This document shows positions 13,349 to 22,330 of a DNA stretch of 35,458 bases, piece by piece (within the stretch, counting starts at the first letter, position 1; each line of letters opens with the position of its first letter). The notes beneath the pieces were generated by a model. It was given only the letters and a program-made list of their open reading frames with translations, searched no databases and was not told the origin of the DNA. The stretch is from the NCBI GenBank assembly GCA_964416595.1, contig CAYQES010000029.1, positions 1 through 35,458 on the forward strand, written 5' to 3'. Origin of the DNA: JAKFYM01 sp964416595. Lineage in GTDB: Bacteria > Bdellovibrionota > UBA1018 > CAIPTA01. The position numbers and the translations under genes are program-made.

Positions 13349-15625
13349 TTAAAACTGAAACTGCGCGCCCGCGCCTAAGCTGTCGTTTGTTAGCATAGCT
13401 CCAGCGGCCCAGCTCCAAGCTGGGGAATACATTAACGTCACTTCAAATTCGGCAGTATGTGCGCCGTTCTGGTTCGGGCGCCACGTAAATTCGGCTTCCG
13501 AGAAAATGGTCTTGGTCCACTGAAACTTCTTTTCTATGTCGATTCGAAATTTTCCTTTGTGGTTCACGAGAACATTCGTTTCGATAAGCATTGGCAGAAT
13601 GTAACCAATGCCCAACACTCCGGTAATTTCTTTGCCAAAACTCGTTGCCCCGCCAACGATGTTGAAGTAGTTACTAGTCCATCGGCGATAGAAAAGATCG
13701 GCCTCGTAATCCCACCCCTCACTAAAGGAAAAATTCTTCCCGGCCGTATTGGCGCCTTCTACACGAGCTTCTATTTGGTTCCACGTTTGCGAGATTCGGA
13801 AAAATGCCTCTGCGTGATTAGAAGCTACTTCTACGGAGCCATATTTATACCAATGGTCATGCAAATGCGGATCATGTTTTTCATGCGCTGCCATCTCTGG
13901 CTTGGGGGTAAAGCTTGTGTACTTCACCACGCGAGCCATGCCGGTTTTCATGTGATAGAGGTTGTGGCAGTGAAGCATCCACTGGCCTGGCTCGTTGGCG
14001 TAAAATTCAATTGTGCGCGTTCCATGAGGTGGAACATCTACGGTGTGCTTTAAAGGCGAATGCGAGCCGTGTTTATTGAGCACGCGAAAAAAGTGTCCAT
14101 GAAGGTGCATCGGGTGATGCATCATGGTTTCGTTTTCATAGGTGAAGCGAACTATATCGCTTTCATTGATTTCAATTGTGCGATCTTCATGAATGGCTTT
14201 TCCATTGATATGCCAGATATAGCGTTCCATATCGCCGCCGAGCACGAGTTTTAAATCATGAATTTTCTTATTCTTGGGCAAGGCTGTTGAGGATGGCGCC
14301 TTTAGCTCATCCACGGTGAGAGTTTCGATAACTTTGAGTGGTTTTTCTTTTTGGGGAGTAGGTATTTTATCGTGCTCCGAATGAGCTCCGTGGGCGGAAT
14401 GGTCTATGTGGTGCTCAGCATGCTCATCCTCTTCGTTAGTCTCTGGCTCCGTCTTGTGTTGGGAGTGATCTATTTTCGAATGATCTATGCTGCCGTGAGC
14501 TCCATGATCCATTGGTGCGTACATGTTTGGCATCGGACGCGTGGGTGCACTTACTTTCGGACCCATGCCGATCCATCCCGAGGCATATCCCGTGCCGTCC
14601 TGGCAAGTGGCGCGAAGTTCGAAATTTTTATGTTCAGGAACAGTGAAGAGTACATCGTAAGTCTCGGCCATGCCGATTAAAATTTCTTTCGCATAAGTGG
14701 ATTCAATATCTACTCCATCAGCCGAAATCACTTTCATCGGATCCTGACCTAGTGAAACATAAAAGTAGCTAGAGGCCCCAGCATTAATAATGCGTAAACG
14801 AACTCGATCACCTGGGTGAACGGTTGCCAACTGGGAATCCCTCTTACCGTTAATGAGAAAAGCATCATACCCAACATCGGAGAGGTCCATACCTCCCATT
14901 CGGGTCCATTCGTTATTAAGATAAGTTCCAACGGCGCCAGCCTTAATCGCTCCAGCCCAGGAGCGAACCGTATCTTTTTTATGAAGGTAGTAATCGCCAT
15001 CTTTCTTTAGGTTTCGAAGGATCTGATCCGCATTTTCGTCGGACCAATCGCTCAAGACAACGACAACGTCTTTATCGTATTGAATGGTTTTCTTCTTAGG
15101 GTGTATGACAAGAGCTCCGTAGACGCCTTTCTGCTCCTGAACTCCAGTGTGTGAGTGATACCAATATGTTCCGTGCTGGCGGATTTTAAAACGAAAGGTG
15201 TGGGATTTTCCTGGGAAAATGGGTGGTGTATTCACATATGCCACACCATCTTCTTCCGGAGGCAGAAGAATGCCGTGCCAGTGAATAGATACCTCCTCGT
15301 TGGGAGTATTATTTATGACCTTTATCTCCGCATCGTCACCCTCGGTAAACTCTAAGGTAGGAGCAGGGATCCCACCGTTAACCGTTAGAGCAAAATCGAC
15401 TTCCTTTTTGCCGCTAAGATTCACGTTTTGGCGATTCACCGTAAGTTCATAGCGCACAGTTTTCGCAAAAGCTTTTGAAGCAAGGGAGAATGCGAAAAAG
15501 AGAAGCGCGGCTATGATTAGGGAAAATTTCAATGTTCTCAGGCCACGTTCGTCTTGCATTTCAAACTCTAGCTTCCGGTGCTCCAGGCAAAGCTTTGGAA
15601 TCGGGCATTCGTCGTGGAGGTTCAT
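13349..15625 (-). CDS. Copper multicopper oxidase fused to CopB-like outer-membrane barrel
   Basis: This encodes 758 residues. A signal peptide is near 31-54 (SLIIAALLFFAFSLASKAFA). The PcoA/CopA-type oxidase part carries all four copper-ligand motifs: HWHG (115-118), WYHSH (155-159), HHPMHLHGH (503-511) and HCHNLYHMKTGM (552-563, with the T1 Cys, His and Met). A Met/His-rich linker (365-420) probably gathers copper. From about 590 to 758 the chain changes to alternating strands ending in ...GAGAQFQF, like CopB-family outer-membrane proteins; the final Phe is the usual barrel signal. The product would oxidise Cu+ while tethered to the outer membrane. ATG 15625 overlaps the cueR stop (ATGA), and AAGGAG lies before it, so it forms an operon with cueR. 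Confidence 0.85.
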   Translation of the reverse strand: MNLHDECPIPKLCLEHRKLEFEMQDERGLRTLKFSLIIAALLFFAFSLASKAFAKTVRYELTVNRQNVNLSGKKEVDFALTVNGGIPAPTLEFTEGDDAEIKVINNTPNEEVSIHWHGILLPPEEDGVAYVNTPPIFPGKSHTFRFKIRQHGTYWYHSHTGVQEQKGVYGALVIHPKKKTIQYDKDVVVVLSDWSDENADQILRNLKKDGDYYLHKKDTVRSWAGAIKAGAVGTYLNNEWTRMGGMDLSDVGYDAFLINGKRDSQLATVHPGDRVRLRIINAGASSYFYVSLGQDPMKVISADGVDIESTYAKEILIGMAETYDVLFTVPEHKNFELRATCQDGTGYASGWIGMGPKVSAPTRPMPNMYAPMDHGAHGSIDHSKIDHSQHKTEPETNEEDEHAEHHIDHSAHGAHSEHDKIPTPQKEKPLKVIETLTVDELKAPSSTALPKNKKIHDLKLVLGGDMERYIWHINGKAIHEDRTIEINESDIVRFTYENETMMHHPMHLHGHFFRVLNKHGSHSPLKHTVDVPPHGTRTIEFYANEPGQWMLHCHNLYHMKTGMARVVKYTSFTPKPEMAAHEKHDPHLHDHWYKYGSVEVASNHAEAFFRISQTWNQIEARVEGANTAGKNFSFSEGWDYEADLFYRRWTSNYFNIVGGATSFGKEITGVLGIGYILPMLIETNVLVNHKGKFRIDIEKKFQWTKTIFSEAEFTWRPNQNGAHTAEFEVTLMYSPAWSWAAGAMLTNDSLGAGAQFQF

Positions 15626-16023
15626 TTTTTAGTCTCCTTCATTTCAAGGTCTACGATAATTGGGCAATCCGGCCGATGATCTCCATGGCAATTTTGCGCG
15701 AGGTGTCTCAGGGTGCCTGCTATTTCTTGAAGTTCATGAATCTTAGCTTCAAGGTTTTTTAAGTGGGTAAGGGCAAGAGTTTTCACTTCTTTACTGGCTC
15801 GGCTCCTATTCCTCCACAAGCCAATCAGCTTTTGGATTTCCTTCATTCCGAAACCGAGGTTTCTTGCTCGCTTAACAAAGCGGAGCACATGCACATCATT
15901 TTCTGAATAAACTCGGTACCCCGAGCTTGTTCTTGCTGCTTTTGGAATCAATTTAATTGATTCGTAGTGGCGGATCAGTTTTGCGTTTACGCCTGAAGCT
16001 TTTGCTAGCTCACCAATGTTCAT
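15622..16023 (-). CDS. cueR: CueR, Cu+-responsive MerR-family regulator
   Basis: This encodes 133 residues. The N-terminal winged helix (MNIGELAKASGVNAKLIRHY) and the dimer coiled coil are standard MerR. The metal loop NCHGDHRPDCPII has cysteines at 112 and 120, the same numbering as the Cu+ ligands of E. coli CueR. It twists TTGACC-N19 promoters into activity when Cu+ binds. Two such promoters lie in the divergent gap, one driving cueR and the oxidase, the other the ATPase. GGAGGAG before the ATG is a strong ribosome site. The stop codon overlaps the oxidase start. Confidence 0.93.
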   Translation of the reverse strand: MNIGELAKASGVNAKLIRHYESIKLIPKAARTSSGYRVYSENDVHVLRFVKRARNLGFGMKEIQKLIGLWRNRSRASKEVKTLALTHLKNLEAKIHELQEIAGTLRHLAQNCHGDHRPDCPIIVDLEMKETKK

Positions 16024-16047
16024 GTAAGTCTCCTCCTCGTAATTAAT

Positions 16048-16078
16048 ACCATAAGGCTTCCAACGGTTGGAAGGTCAA
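16048..16078 (-). promoter_or_regulatory. CueR operator-promoter of cueR-oxidase operon
   Basis: On the minus strand TTGACC (16078-16073) and TATGGT (16053-16048) are separated by 19 bases that hold the dyad TTCCAAC..GTTGGAA. The over-long 19-base spacer with a central dyad is the hallmark of MerR/CueR-activated promoters. Confidence 0.85.
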
Positions 16079-16143
16079 TAAGGAAGTTAAAATTTTGGTT
16101 AAAGTGCCATATAATGCAGTTGATGCGGTATTTTAAAGAGCTC

Positions 16144-16174
16144 TTGACCTTCCAATTATTGGAAGGTCGATAGT
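16144..16174 (+). promoter_or_regulatory. CueR operator-promoter of copper ATPase gene
   Basis: TTGACC (16144-16149) and GATAGT (16169-16174) flank a 19-base spacer. The dyad ACCTTCCAA-TTA-TTGGAAGGT is perfect. It matches the CueR box of the divergent promoter and precedes the copper ATPase. Confidence 0.88.
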
Positions 16175-16217
16175 GGTTATAGAACCTAATAGATAGTACT
16201 TAAAGAACGGAGGATAT

Positions 16218-18599
16218 ATGAAACAAGCAAACCATAACCACGAAGCTCATAGCCATGCCGATGGAGCGAGCTGCTGCTCGATAAAGCCCACAAGGAATTT
16301 GGCAAAAGATCCCGTGTGCGGCATGGATGTGGACCCTACCACATCAAAATGGAAGTTAGAGCACGAAGGCGAAACCTTCCACTTCTGCAATCCAAAGTGC
16401 AAAGACAAGTTTTCCGCGAATCCTCACGCATATCTCCATAAGCAGAAGACCGAGAATTCGATGCTCACTGCTGTGAGCGACGATCGCATCTACACGTGCC
16501 CAATGCATCCTGAGGTTCGTCAGAAAGGGCCAGGAAGCTGCCCGAAGTGCGGAATGGCGCTTGAGCCGGAAGAGGTTAGTTTAGAAGAAGTGGAAAATCC
16601 TGAGCTCGTTGATTTTACGAAAAGACTTTGGGTAAGCGCCATCTTATCAATTCCTCTTGCACTTCTTGCCATGTCCGATCTCATTCCCGGGCAGCCGATT
16701 CAGCACGCCGTGCCAGCGCAAATTCTGGCTTGGATTCAATTTGTATTAGCTACTCCTGTGGTGCTTTGGGGGGGATGGCCGTTTCTGGAACGTGGTTGGG
16801 CTTCGCTTAAAAACAAGAGTTTGAATATGTTCACGCTAATTGCGATTGGCACCGGCGTTGCTTACGTATACAGCGTCTTTGCGACGCTATTTCCAAGTTT
16901 TTTTCCAGGCACATTCAAAGCCCATGGAGGGATGGTTGCGCTTTATTACGAAGCGGCTGCTGTAATCATTACATTGGTACTGGTTGGGCAAGTGCTCGAA
17001 TTAAGAGCCCGTAGTCAAACGGGTAATGCCATTCGCGCGCTCTTGGGACTAGCTGCTAAAACTGCGCGAAGAATCTCAGCGAATGGTACCGAAGAAGAAA
17101 TTCCTATGGAACATATCCAAGTAGGGGATCGGTTGCGCGTTCGTCCAGGTGAAAAGACTCCCGTCGATGGAAAGGTGATTGAGGGGCAAAGCTCAATCGA
17201 CGAATCCATGATTACTGGAGAACCGATCCCAGTGGAGAAATCTGCGGGAGACTTAGTCACGGGTGCCACAGTAAACGGAACGGGAAGCTTTATCATGGAG
17301 GCAACACGTGTTGGCTCAGAAACGCTTCTTGCCCAGATTGTAAAAATGGTTAGCCAGGCACAAAGGAGCCGCGCACCGATCCAGAAGCTGGCGGATCAAG
17401 TTTCATCTTATTTTGTGCCTGCGGTAGTGGCCATCGCTGTCATCACTGCATTTGTTTGGGCCTTCTTCGGACCAGAACCGGCATTGTCTTACGCTATTGT
17501 AAATTCTGTGGCAGTTCTTATCATTGCGTGTCCGTGTGCTTTGGGGCTTGCGACTCCCATGTCGATCATGGTGGGAACAGGGAAGGGCGCGACATTGGGA
17601 GTACTCATCAAGAGTGCAGAAGCACTCGAAACGATGGAGAAGATCACTACGCTCGTAGTGGATAAGACAGGCACGCTAACTGTAGGAAAGCCAAAGCTCT
17701 CGATGGTCAAGGCAACCGGCGCGCTTTCGGAAGATGAACTACTGCGATACTCTGCTTCACTGGAAAACGTAAGTGAACACCCTTTGGCAGAGGCAATTAT
17801 TGCAGGAGCAAAAGCGAGGGGGCTTGAGCTTCAATCGGTAGAAAAATTTGAGTCCTTCACCGGTATGGGCGTTAGCGGCACTATAAACGGAAAGCCCCTC
17901 CATATTGGTAATAAGAGGCTTCTAGAAAAATTTGGGATTGAAGCGACAAAACTCGCAGCCATTGCTAATGAATTACAGGTGCAGGGTCATGGCGTCATGC
18001 TTGTGGCTTTCGATAATCAGCCTGCGGGGGTGATTGCTGTGCAAGATCCAATAAAGGAGACCGCCAAAGACGCGATCCAGTATTTTCATTCTCGGAAAAT
18101 CAAGGTGATGATGCTCACGGGAGACAATAAAAACACCGCAAAGACGGTTGCCGACAAGCTCGGGATTGATCGTTTCGAGGCGGAAGTTTTGCCAGAACAC
18201 AAACATGAGTTTGTAAAAAAGCTGCAAAGTGATGGCGAGAAAGTTGCCATGGCCGGTGATGGTATCAACGACGCTCCTGCACTAGCGCAAGCTCATATTG
18301 GGATTGCTATGGGCACGGGAACAGATGTGGCGATGGAGAGTGCCGGCATAACCCTTGTAAAAGGCGATCTCAGCGGTATCGTGAAGGCTCATAAGCTAAG
18401 CCAGGAGACAATGAAGAACATTCGACAGAATCTTTTCTTTGCGTTTGTCTACAATGCTTTGGGAGTTCCGGTGGCGGCGGGAGTTTTGTTTCCCGTGTTT
18501 GGGATTTTGCTTAATCCAATGATGGCGAGCTTGGCCATGAGTTTAAGCTCTGTATCGGTAATAGGGAATGCATTGCGGTTGAGGCGAATAAAGATATGA
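16218..18599 (+). CDS. copA: Cu+-exporting P1B-type ATPase with YHS and HMBD domains
   Basis: This encodes 793 residues. The order is a His-rich start (NHNHEAHSHADGASCC), a YHS domain (about 31-74, DPVCGMDV ... FCNPKCKDKF), a heavy-metal-binding domain (YTCPMHPEVRQKGPGSCPKC, about 92-112), then eight helices with CPC at 438-440, the phosphorylation site DKTGT (Asp482), SEHPLAEA with the ATP-binding HP, and GDGINDAP near 680. The CPC site and the CueR operator point to Cu+ (or Ag+) export to the periplasm, where the oxidase acts. Replacement of the usual ferredoxin-like metal domains by YHS plus HMBD is a known variant (CopB/SilP-like). AACGGAGGA before the ATG is a strong ribosome site. Confidence 0.95.
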   Translation: MKQANHNHEAHSHADGASCCSIKPTRNLAKDPVCGMDVDPTTSKWKLEHEGETFHFCNPKCKDKFSANPHAYLHKQKTENSMLTAVSDDRIYTCPMHPEVRQKGPGSCPKCGMALEPEEVSLEEVENPELVDFTKRLWVSAILSIPLALLAMSDLIPGQPIQHAVPAQILAWIQFVLATPVVLWGGWPFLERGWASLKNKSLNMFTLIAIGTGVAYVYSVFATLFPSFFPGTFKAHGGMVALYYEAAAVIITLVLVGQVLELRARSQTGNAIRALLGLAAKTARRISANGTEEEIPMEHIQVGDRLRVRPGEKTPVDGKVIEGQSSIDESMITGEPIPVEKSAGDLVTGATVNGTGSFIMEATRVGSETLLAQIVKMVSQAQRSRAPIQKLADQVSSYFVPAVVAIAVITAFVWAFFGPEPALSYAIVNSVAVLIIACPCALGLATPMSIMVGTGKGATLGVLIKSAEALETMEKITTLVVDKTGTLTVGKPKLSMVKATGALSEDELLRYSASLENVSEHPLAEAIIAGAKARGLELQSVEKFESFTGMGVSGTINGKPLHIGNKRLLEKFGIEATKLAAIANELQVQGHGVMLVAFDNQPAGVIAVQDPIKETAKDAIQYFHSRKIKVMMLTGDNKNTAKTVADKLGIDRFEAEVLPEHKHEFVKKLQSDGEKVAMAGDGINDAPALAQAHIGIAMGTGTDVAMESAGITLVKGDLSGIVKAHKLSQETMKNIRQNLFFAFVYNALGVPVAAGVLFPVFGILLNPMMASLAMSLSSVSVIGNALRLRRIKI

Positions 18600-18746
18600 A
18601 TGTGCACTTCCCTTAGTTCACCTCAAGTTTTGAATCGAGAAACCGAAGTTTTGTGCCAATTGTTGCGCGAATCCTAATTCGGAATAGTATTAAAGCGCTT
18701 AGAAAATTCTGCGGACTTCCTGGCTGAATTAAATTACCCTAATAGA

Positions 18747-19475
18747 ATGATGAAAACTTTCCTGGCATGGTTCGCAGTTTTAGGAGCGATCGCTCTGTTT
18801 CTCTTTTCTTGTTTTGTGGCCGCTGCCGACGGGCAGGGCGCGTTTCTTTTTATTTTTACCTTTCCCGCCCTCTTTCTACTGCTTGTTTTGGCAATTGCCC
18901 TCACCCGCGGAGGAGGGGGCTGGAAGAAAGGTGCCAATTGGGTTTCGCGAGTTACGCTGTTTGTTACTCTAGCTTTTCTGATTTTCGCATTCATTCCAGG
19001 ATTGAATCTTTTCAGCAAAGTGGTGATGGATGGGGTCAGTTTCACGTTTCAAAGTGTGACAGGGAAAACACCCTACGCATGGGTGCGAGCGCGGAATCAC
19101 ATTTCCGTAAAAATAATGGAAGCGCTGAAAAAAAGCAGTGGCCAAGAGCTTGATCTGAGGGAAGTGTCTGCGAGCTATCAGTGGGATAGCGTTTGCTTCT
19201 TCGGCCCGTATACCACGGACGAGGCGGCGGCGAAGGTGCTGCAGCTTTCGTACGAATGGAAGCTCAGTGATAACAGCAAAGTGGGGCTTTCGGATGGTGT
19301 AAATGCTTTGGTATTTCTATTCGAATACAAAAGCCGTGGCGTGGCATATGTAGCGGACATAAGCCGCTCTCAGGCAGACTTTGCTAAGCTCTCGGGCCAG
19401 TGCTTTTCGAAAGAGAAGGCGCGTTTTGTGAAGGTGACTGGCGGGGGCACGGAATTTCAAATAGCGACAGATTAG
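18747..19475 (+). CDS. Membrane protein with soluble C-terminal domain, unknown
   Basis: This encodes 242 residues. Three predicted helices (about 5-25, 30-52, 67-90) are followed by a soluble part of about 145 residues starting SKVVMDGVSF. The soluble part mixes helices and strands and contains two cysteines (SVCFFGPY, GQCFSKEK). The ribosome site is weak, and a second ATG follows directly. It stands alone after copA. I do not recognise the family, and nothing shows a link to copper. Confidence 0.6.
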   Translation: MMKTFLAWFAVLGAIALFLFSCFVAAADGQGAFLFIFTFPALFLLLVLAIALTRGGGGWKKGANWVSRVTLFVTLAFLIFAFIPGLNLFSKVVMDGVSFTFQSVTGKTPYAWVRARNHISVKIMEALKKSSGQELDLREVSASYQWDSVCFFGPYTTDEAAAKVLQLSYEWKLSDNSKVGLSDGVNALVFLFEYKSRGVAYVADISRSQADFAKLSGQCFSKEKARFVKVTGGGTEFQIATD

Positions 19476-19502
19476 ATCCATCGTATGTGAGCGTTGAGAT
19501 CA

Positions 19503-19578
19503 TGTGGCGCATGCCGGAATAGGAGTTTCGCGCACGAGCGAAGAAAAGAGTCCGGCGCCGGACAAGCGGTGCAGCAAT
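19503..19578. repeat. 76-bp direct repeat, left copy
   Basis: It aligns over its full length with 20121-20196 (equal length). Both begin tgtg-cgcatgc, and the last 30 bases differ at one position only: agtccggcgccgg, then acaagcggtgcagcaat. The centre is a 14-base palindrome, GTCCGGCGCCGGAC (19550-19563). It resembles a REP or small nonautonomous element. Confidence 0.7.
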
Positions 19579-19622
19579 AATAACTTCGGGCGATTTTGCC
19601 ACTTTTGGGATAATAACTTCCC

Positions 19623-20105
19623 ATGTCAAAAGAAAACTGTTCCGTATGCCAGCTGCCGCGGGCGACTGTTGAATGTGGTGTCTGCGAAAGTGCGCTTTGT
19701 AAAGGCTGTGAGAGCTTTCTTGAGCCCGATCATTTTTCCTTTTGGGCGGTGGTTCCCGAGGAATTAAAGCTCGTTCACTACTGCCCTGATTGTTTTGAAC
19801 AAACTGTTGTTCCGGCACAAACGAAATACGAAGAGATAATGGCTGCCGCTCGCGAGGTGAATATTTTTTTCATCGCCGATCGGAATTTACCTAGGGTTCT
19901 CAAAAAGGCCAAGAATCCGATCAGCGTGCAGGATTGCAAGGATCGGGATGAAACAATCTTGCGTTTAGGATTCATGGCCGCGGAGCTGGGTTTTAATTCT
20001 GTGATCAAAGTGGACGTGACGGCGAAACAAATTCGTAATCTCGCGTACCAAACGAGTAGCTGGCAGGGCACGGGCATGCCGGTGGATATTGATGTGTTCC
20101 GTTAG
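19623..20105 (+). CDS. Zinc-finger protein, unknown, between direct repeats
   Basis: This encodes 160 residues. The first 60 carry a cysteine array (CSVC 6-9, CGVC 18-21, CKGC 26-29, then CPDC), like a B-box or double zinc finger. The second half (about 80-160) is a separate domain; its GFMAAELGFNSVIKV and GTGMPVDIDVF segments loosely recall the YbjQ/UPF0145 pattern (A-x-x-x-G-x-N-x-V ... GT), but I would not assign it. No membrane helix or signal is present. The gene is bracketed by two 76-base direct repeats, which suggests it came as a unit. Confidence 0.65.
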   Translation: MSKENCSVCQLPRATVECGVCESALCKGCESFLEPDHFSFWAVVPEELKLVHYCPDCFEQTVVPAQTKYEEIMAAAREVNIFFIADRNLPRVLKKAKNPISVQDCKDRDETILRLGFMAAELGFNSVIKVDVTAKQIRNLAYQTSSWQGTGMPVDIDVFR

Positions 20106-20120
20106 TGTCCGGCTACTTTC

Positions 20121-20196
20121 TGTGTCGCATGCGCGTTAAATCTCACGCGCAGAGCGAATTCCCAAAAGTCCGGCGCCGGGCAAGCGGTGCAGCAAT
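20121..20196. repeat. 76-bp direct repeat, right copy
   Basis: This is the partner of 19503-19578 in the same orientation, with one change in the last 30 bases. It ends two bases before the stop codon of the convergent subtilisin gene. Confidence 0.7.
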
Positions 20197-20198
20197 CC

Positions 20199-21581
20199 TT
20201 ACGGACAAGCCGGATTATGCTCCGGCTCTTTAGGTGGAGTCCAGCTGCTCGGCAAACCCGTTACCATCGCTAGCGCGCGATAAGCATTGATCCGTCCGCC
20301 CCACATCACCTTATCCTGCATCGCCGGCACTTTATCTACGCTCGCAAGCAATGCGCCCTTGATCTGCAAATAATTGAGATCCGGCCGCGCAGCCACCATC
20401 GTGGCCAGCACGCCCGAAACTAAAGGTGTTGCCATGGAAGTACCGCTCAAAGTTTGGTAGCTGTTTCCATTTTTGGTGGAATAGATTTTTGCGCCCGGAG
20501 CTGCGAGGTGCACTCGCTTATAACCGTAGTTGGAAAAACTCGCGAGCGAGTCAGCACTTGTGCTTGCGGCAACGCTGATCACGTTATCGTGCTCGTAGTT
20601 GGCTGGGTAAAAATTAGTTTTATCATTATTCGCGCCATTATTGCCGGCGGCGGCAACGAACAGGATGCCCGCGTCTTTGGCGCGCCCAATGGCTTCAAAG
20701 AGAGAATAGGAAAAAGAAGTAGAACCCCAGCTGTTGTTGATGATTTTTGCGCCCTTAGCAATGGCGTAATCGATGGCGCGGATGGCGTCGGAGGTTTTTC
20801 CGGAGCCCGCGCTGCCTAGGAATTTCATTGTCATGATTCGCACCACTTGAGCGTGGCCAGAAATTCCCACACCATTATTGCCAACGGCCCCTATGGTGCC
20901 GGCCACGTGGGTGCCGTGGTAGGATCTTTGGTCGTCCGCAAGCACAGAGGGATTGTTTTTCACAAAGTTCCAGCCGTGGATATCGTCCACGAAGCCGTTG
21001 TGATCATCGTCAATGCCATTAGCCACTTCGCCCGGATTGGTCCAGAGATTTTTTACAAGATCGGGGTGGGAAGGATCGATCCCGGAATCGAGCACTGCCA
21101 CAATCACTTCTTCAGAACCGCGGCTAATATCCCAGGCTTTATTGGAGTTCACAACATTATGTGCCCACTGGGAAACAATATTTGGATCGTTACTCTGCAG
21201 AGCGAATTGCACCGGATAGTCGGGCTCGATGTATTCATACAAAGAGGGGTCGAGGATTTCGTTGAGCTCTTCCACGGTGCGGGCTTGTTCGCTTTCGATC
21301 AGTAAAAAATCGCTGTTAAGTTTTTGCACAGAAGCTATACCGCTGAGAGCGTGCTGCAAAAAAATTTCCGTTTCGCCGGCGCGCAGGCCAACGTTGGGAT
21401 TGGTTTTCAAAATAAAACCCGTACTAGCTTCTTCCGTAAGAGCAGATGCGCTTGTGAGAGAAGAAATAGTGGTAGAGGTGGAGCAAATTTGTGGAGTGGC
21501 TACTGAGGCACTTTTTTCTTCCTTAGCGCCACAGGCGGATAAAAGCAGGCATGTTGCCAACAAGATAAAATGTTTTTTCAT
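20199..21581 (-). CDS. Subtilisin-like (S8) serine protease lipoprotein
   Basis: This encodes 460 residues. The lipobox LSAC puts the lipidated Cys at 17. A propeptide of inhibitor-I9 type (about 53-128) ends in YEYIEPDYPVQ. The catalytic domain has the triad Asp165 (VAVLDSGID), His222 (YHGTHVAG) and Ser382 (LSGTSMATP), with oxyanion Asn314 (AAGNNG). It is thermitase/fervidolysin-like. A Ca2+-loop-like DDDHNGFVDD (191-200) is present. As a lipoprotein it would be surface- or periplasm-bound and self-processing. It is monocistronic. Confidence 0.93.
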   Translation of the reverse strand: MKKHFILLATCLLLSACGAKEEKSASVATPQICSTSTTISSLTSASALTEEASTGFILKTNPNVGLRAGETEIFLQHALSGIASVQKLNSDFLLIESEQARTVEELNEILDPSLYEYIEPDYPVQFALQSNDPNIVSQWAHNVVNSNKAWDISRGSEEVIVAVLDSGIDPSHPDLVKNLWTNPGEVANGIDDDHNGFVDDIHGWNFVKNNPSVLADDQRSYHGTHVAGTIGAVGNNGVGISGHAQVVRIMTMKFLGSAGSGKTSDAIRAIDYAIAKGAKIINNSWGSTSFSYSLFEAIGRAKDAGILFVAAAGNNGANNDKTNFYPANYEHDNVISVAASTSADSLASFSNYGYKRVHLAAPGAKIYSTKNGNSYQTLSGTSMATPLVSGVLATMVAARPDLNYLQIKGALLASVDKVPAMQDKVMWGGRINAYRALAMVTGLPSSWTPPKEPEHNPACP

Positions 21582-21736
21582 ATGTCATCATTATACGTAG
21601 CGTTTAACGCCAGGGTAAAAAGTAAGCACTTTATAGTAAATGGAATATGTTTTGTCAGGTGCAGTTACGCTTTAGCGTGTACAAAAAGGATCAATAGCTT
21701 AGTGCATGCGTAGGAATTCGGATTAGGTTATCTTTT

Positions 21737-22330
21737 TTGTATGGCCAAAAAATCGGCAAAACTCGGATGGAAGCCTTTAGCGATGGTGTTTTAGCGATCA
21801 TCATCACGATCATGGTGCTCGAAATCAAAGTTCCCCACGGAGCGGATATGGATACTTTGATGAGCCTTTATCCAAAATTTATCAGCTACGTATTGAGCTT
21901 TGTGTATGTGGGGATCTACTGGAATAACCATCATCACATGCTTCATACGGCCAAAGCGATTTCGGGAACGATCCTCTGGGCCAACCTGCACCTACTTTTT
22001 TGGCTATCGCTGATTCCGTTTGCCACGGGTTGGATGGGCGAAAATCATTTCGCTGCTTTTCCTACGCAAGTGTATGGCGTTGTGCTTTTAATGGCGGCCA
22101 TTGCCTATTGGCTTCTCCAAACCACCATCATTGCTTATCAAGGTGAGAATGATGTTCTGAAGCGCGCCATCGGCTCTGATTGGAAAGGCAAACTCTCTCC
22201 CCTCATTTATCTGGTTGCTATCTTTGTAGCGCATTGGCAACCGTGGCTTGCTTTCGTGCTTTACGGCGTGGTGGCTTTGATTTGGATTGTTCCAGATCCT
22301 CGGATCGCCAGAATGTATCACGCAGATTGA
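21737..22330 (+). CDS. TMEM175-family (DUF1211) potassium channel, start frame unclear
   Basis: This encodes 197 residues from a TTG. The diagnostic first helix R-x-E-A-F-S-D-G-V-x-A-I reads RMEAFSDGVLAIIITIMVLE. Six helices and the SFVYVGIYWNNHHHML segment fit bacterial TMEM175 channels, which conduct K+. The obvious ATG at 21741 lies in another frame and stops after 17 codons (MAKKSAKLGWKPLAMVF). One more A in the A6 tract at 21747-21752 would join that ATG to the channel frame. So the gene uses the TTG, the ATG at 21767, or slippage on A6, or it is a recent frameshift. Confidence 0.8.
   Translation: MYGQKIGKTRMEAFSDGVLAIIITIMVLEIKVPHGADMDTLMSLYPKFISYVLSFVYVGIYWNNHHHMLHTAKAISGTILWANLHLLFWLSLIPFATGWMGENHFAAFPTQVYGVVLLMAAIAYWLLQTTIIAYQGENDVLKRAIGSDWKGKLSPLIYLVAIFVAHWQPWLAFVLYGVVALIWIVPDPRIARMYHAD

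Noticed and set aside
13457..14680. Several plus-strand reading frames across the copper oxidase
   Set aside because: They are shadows of the minus-strand oxidase, which has complete motifs in one continuous frame.
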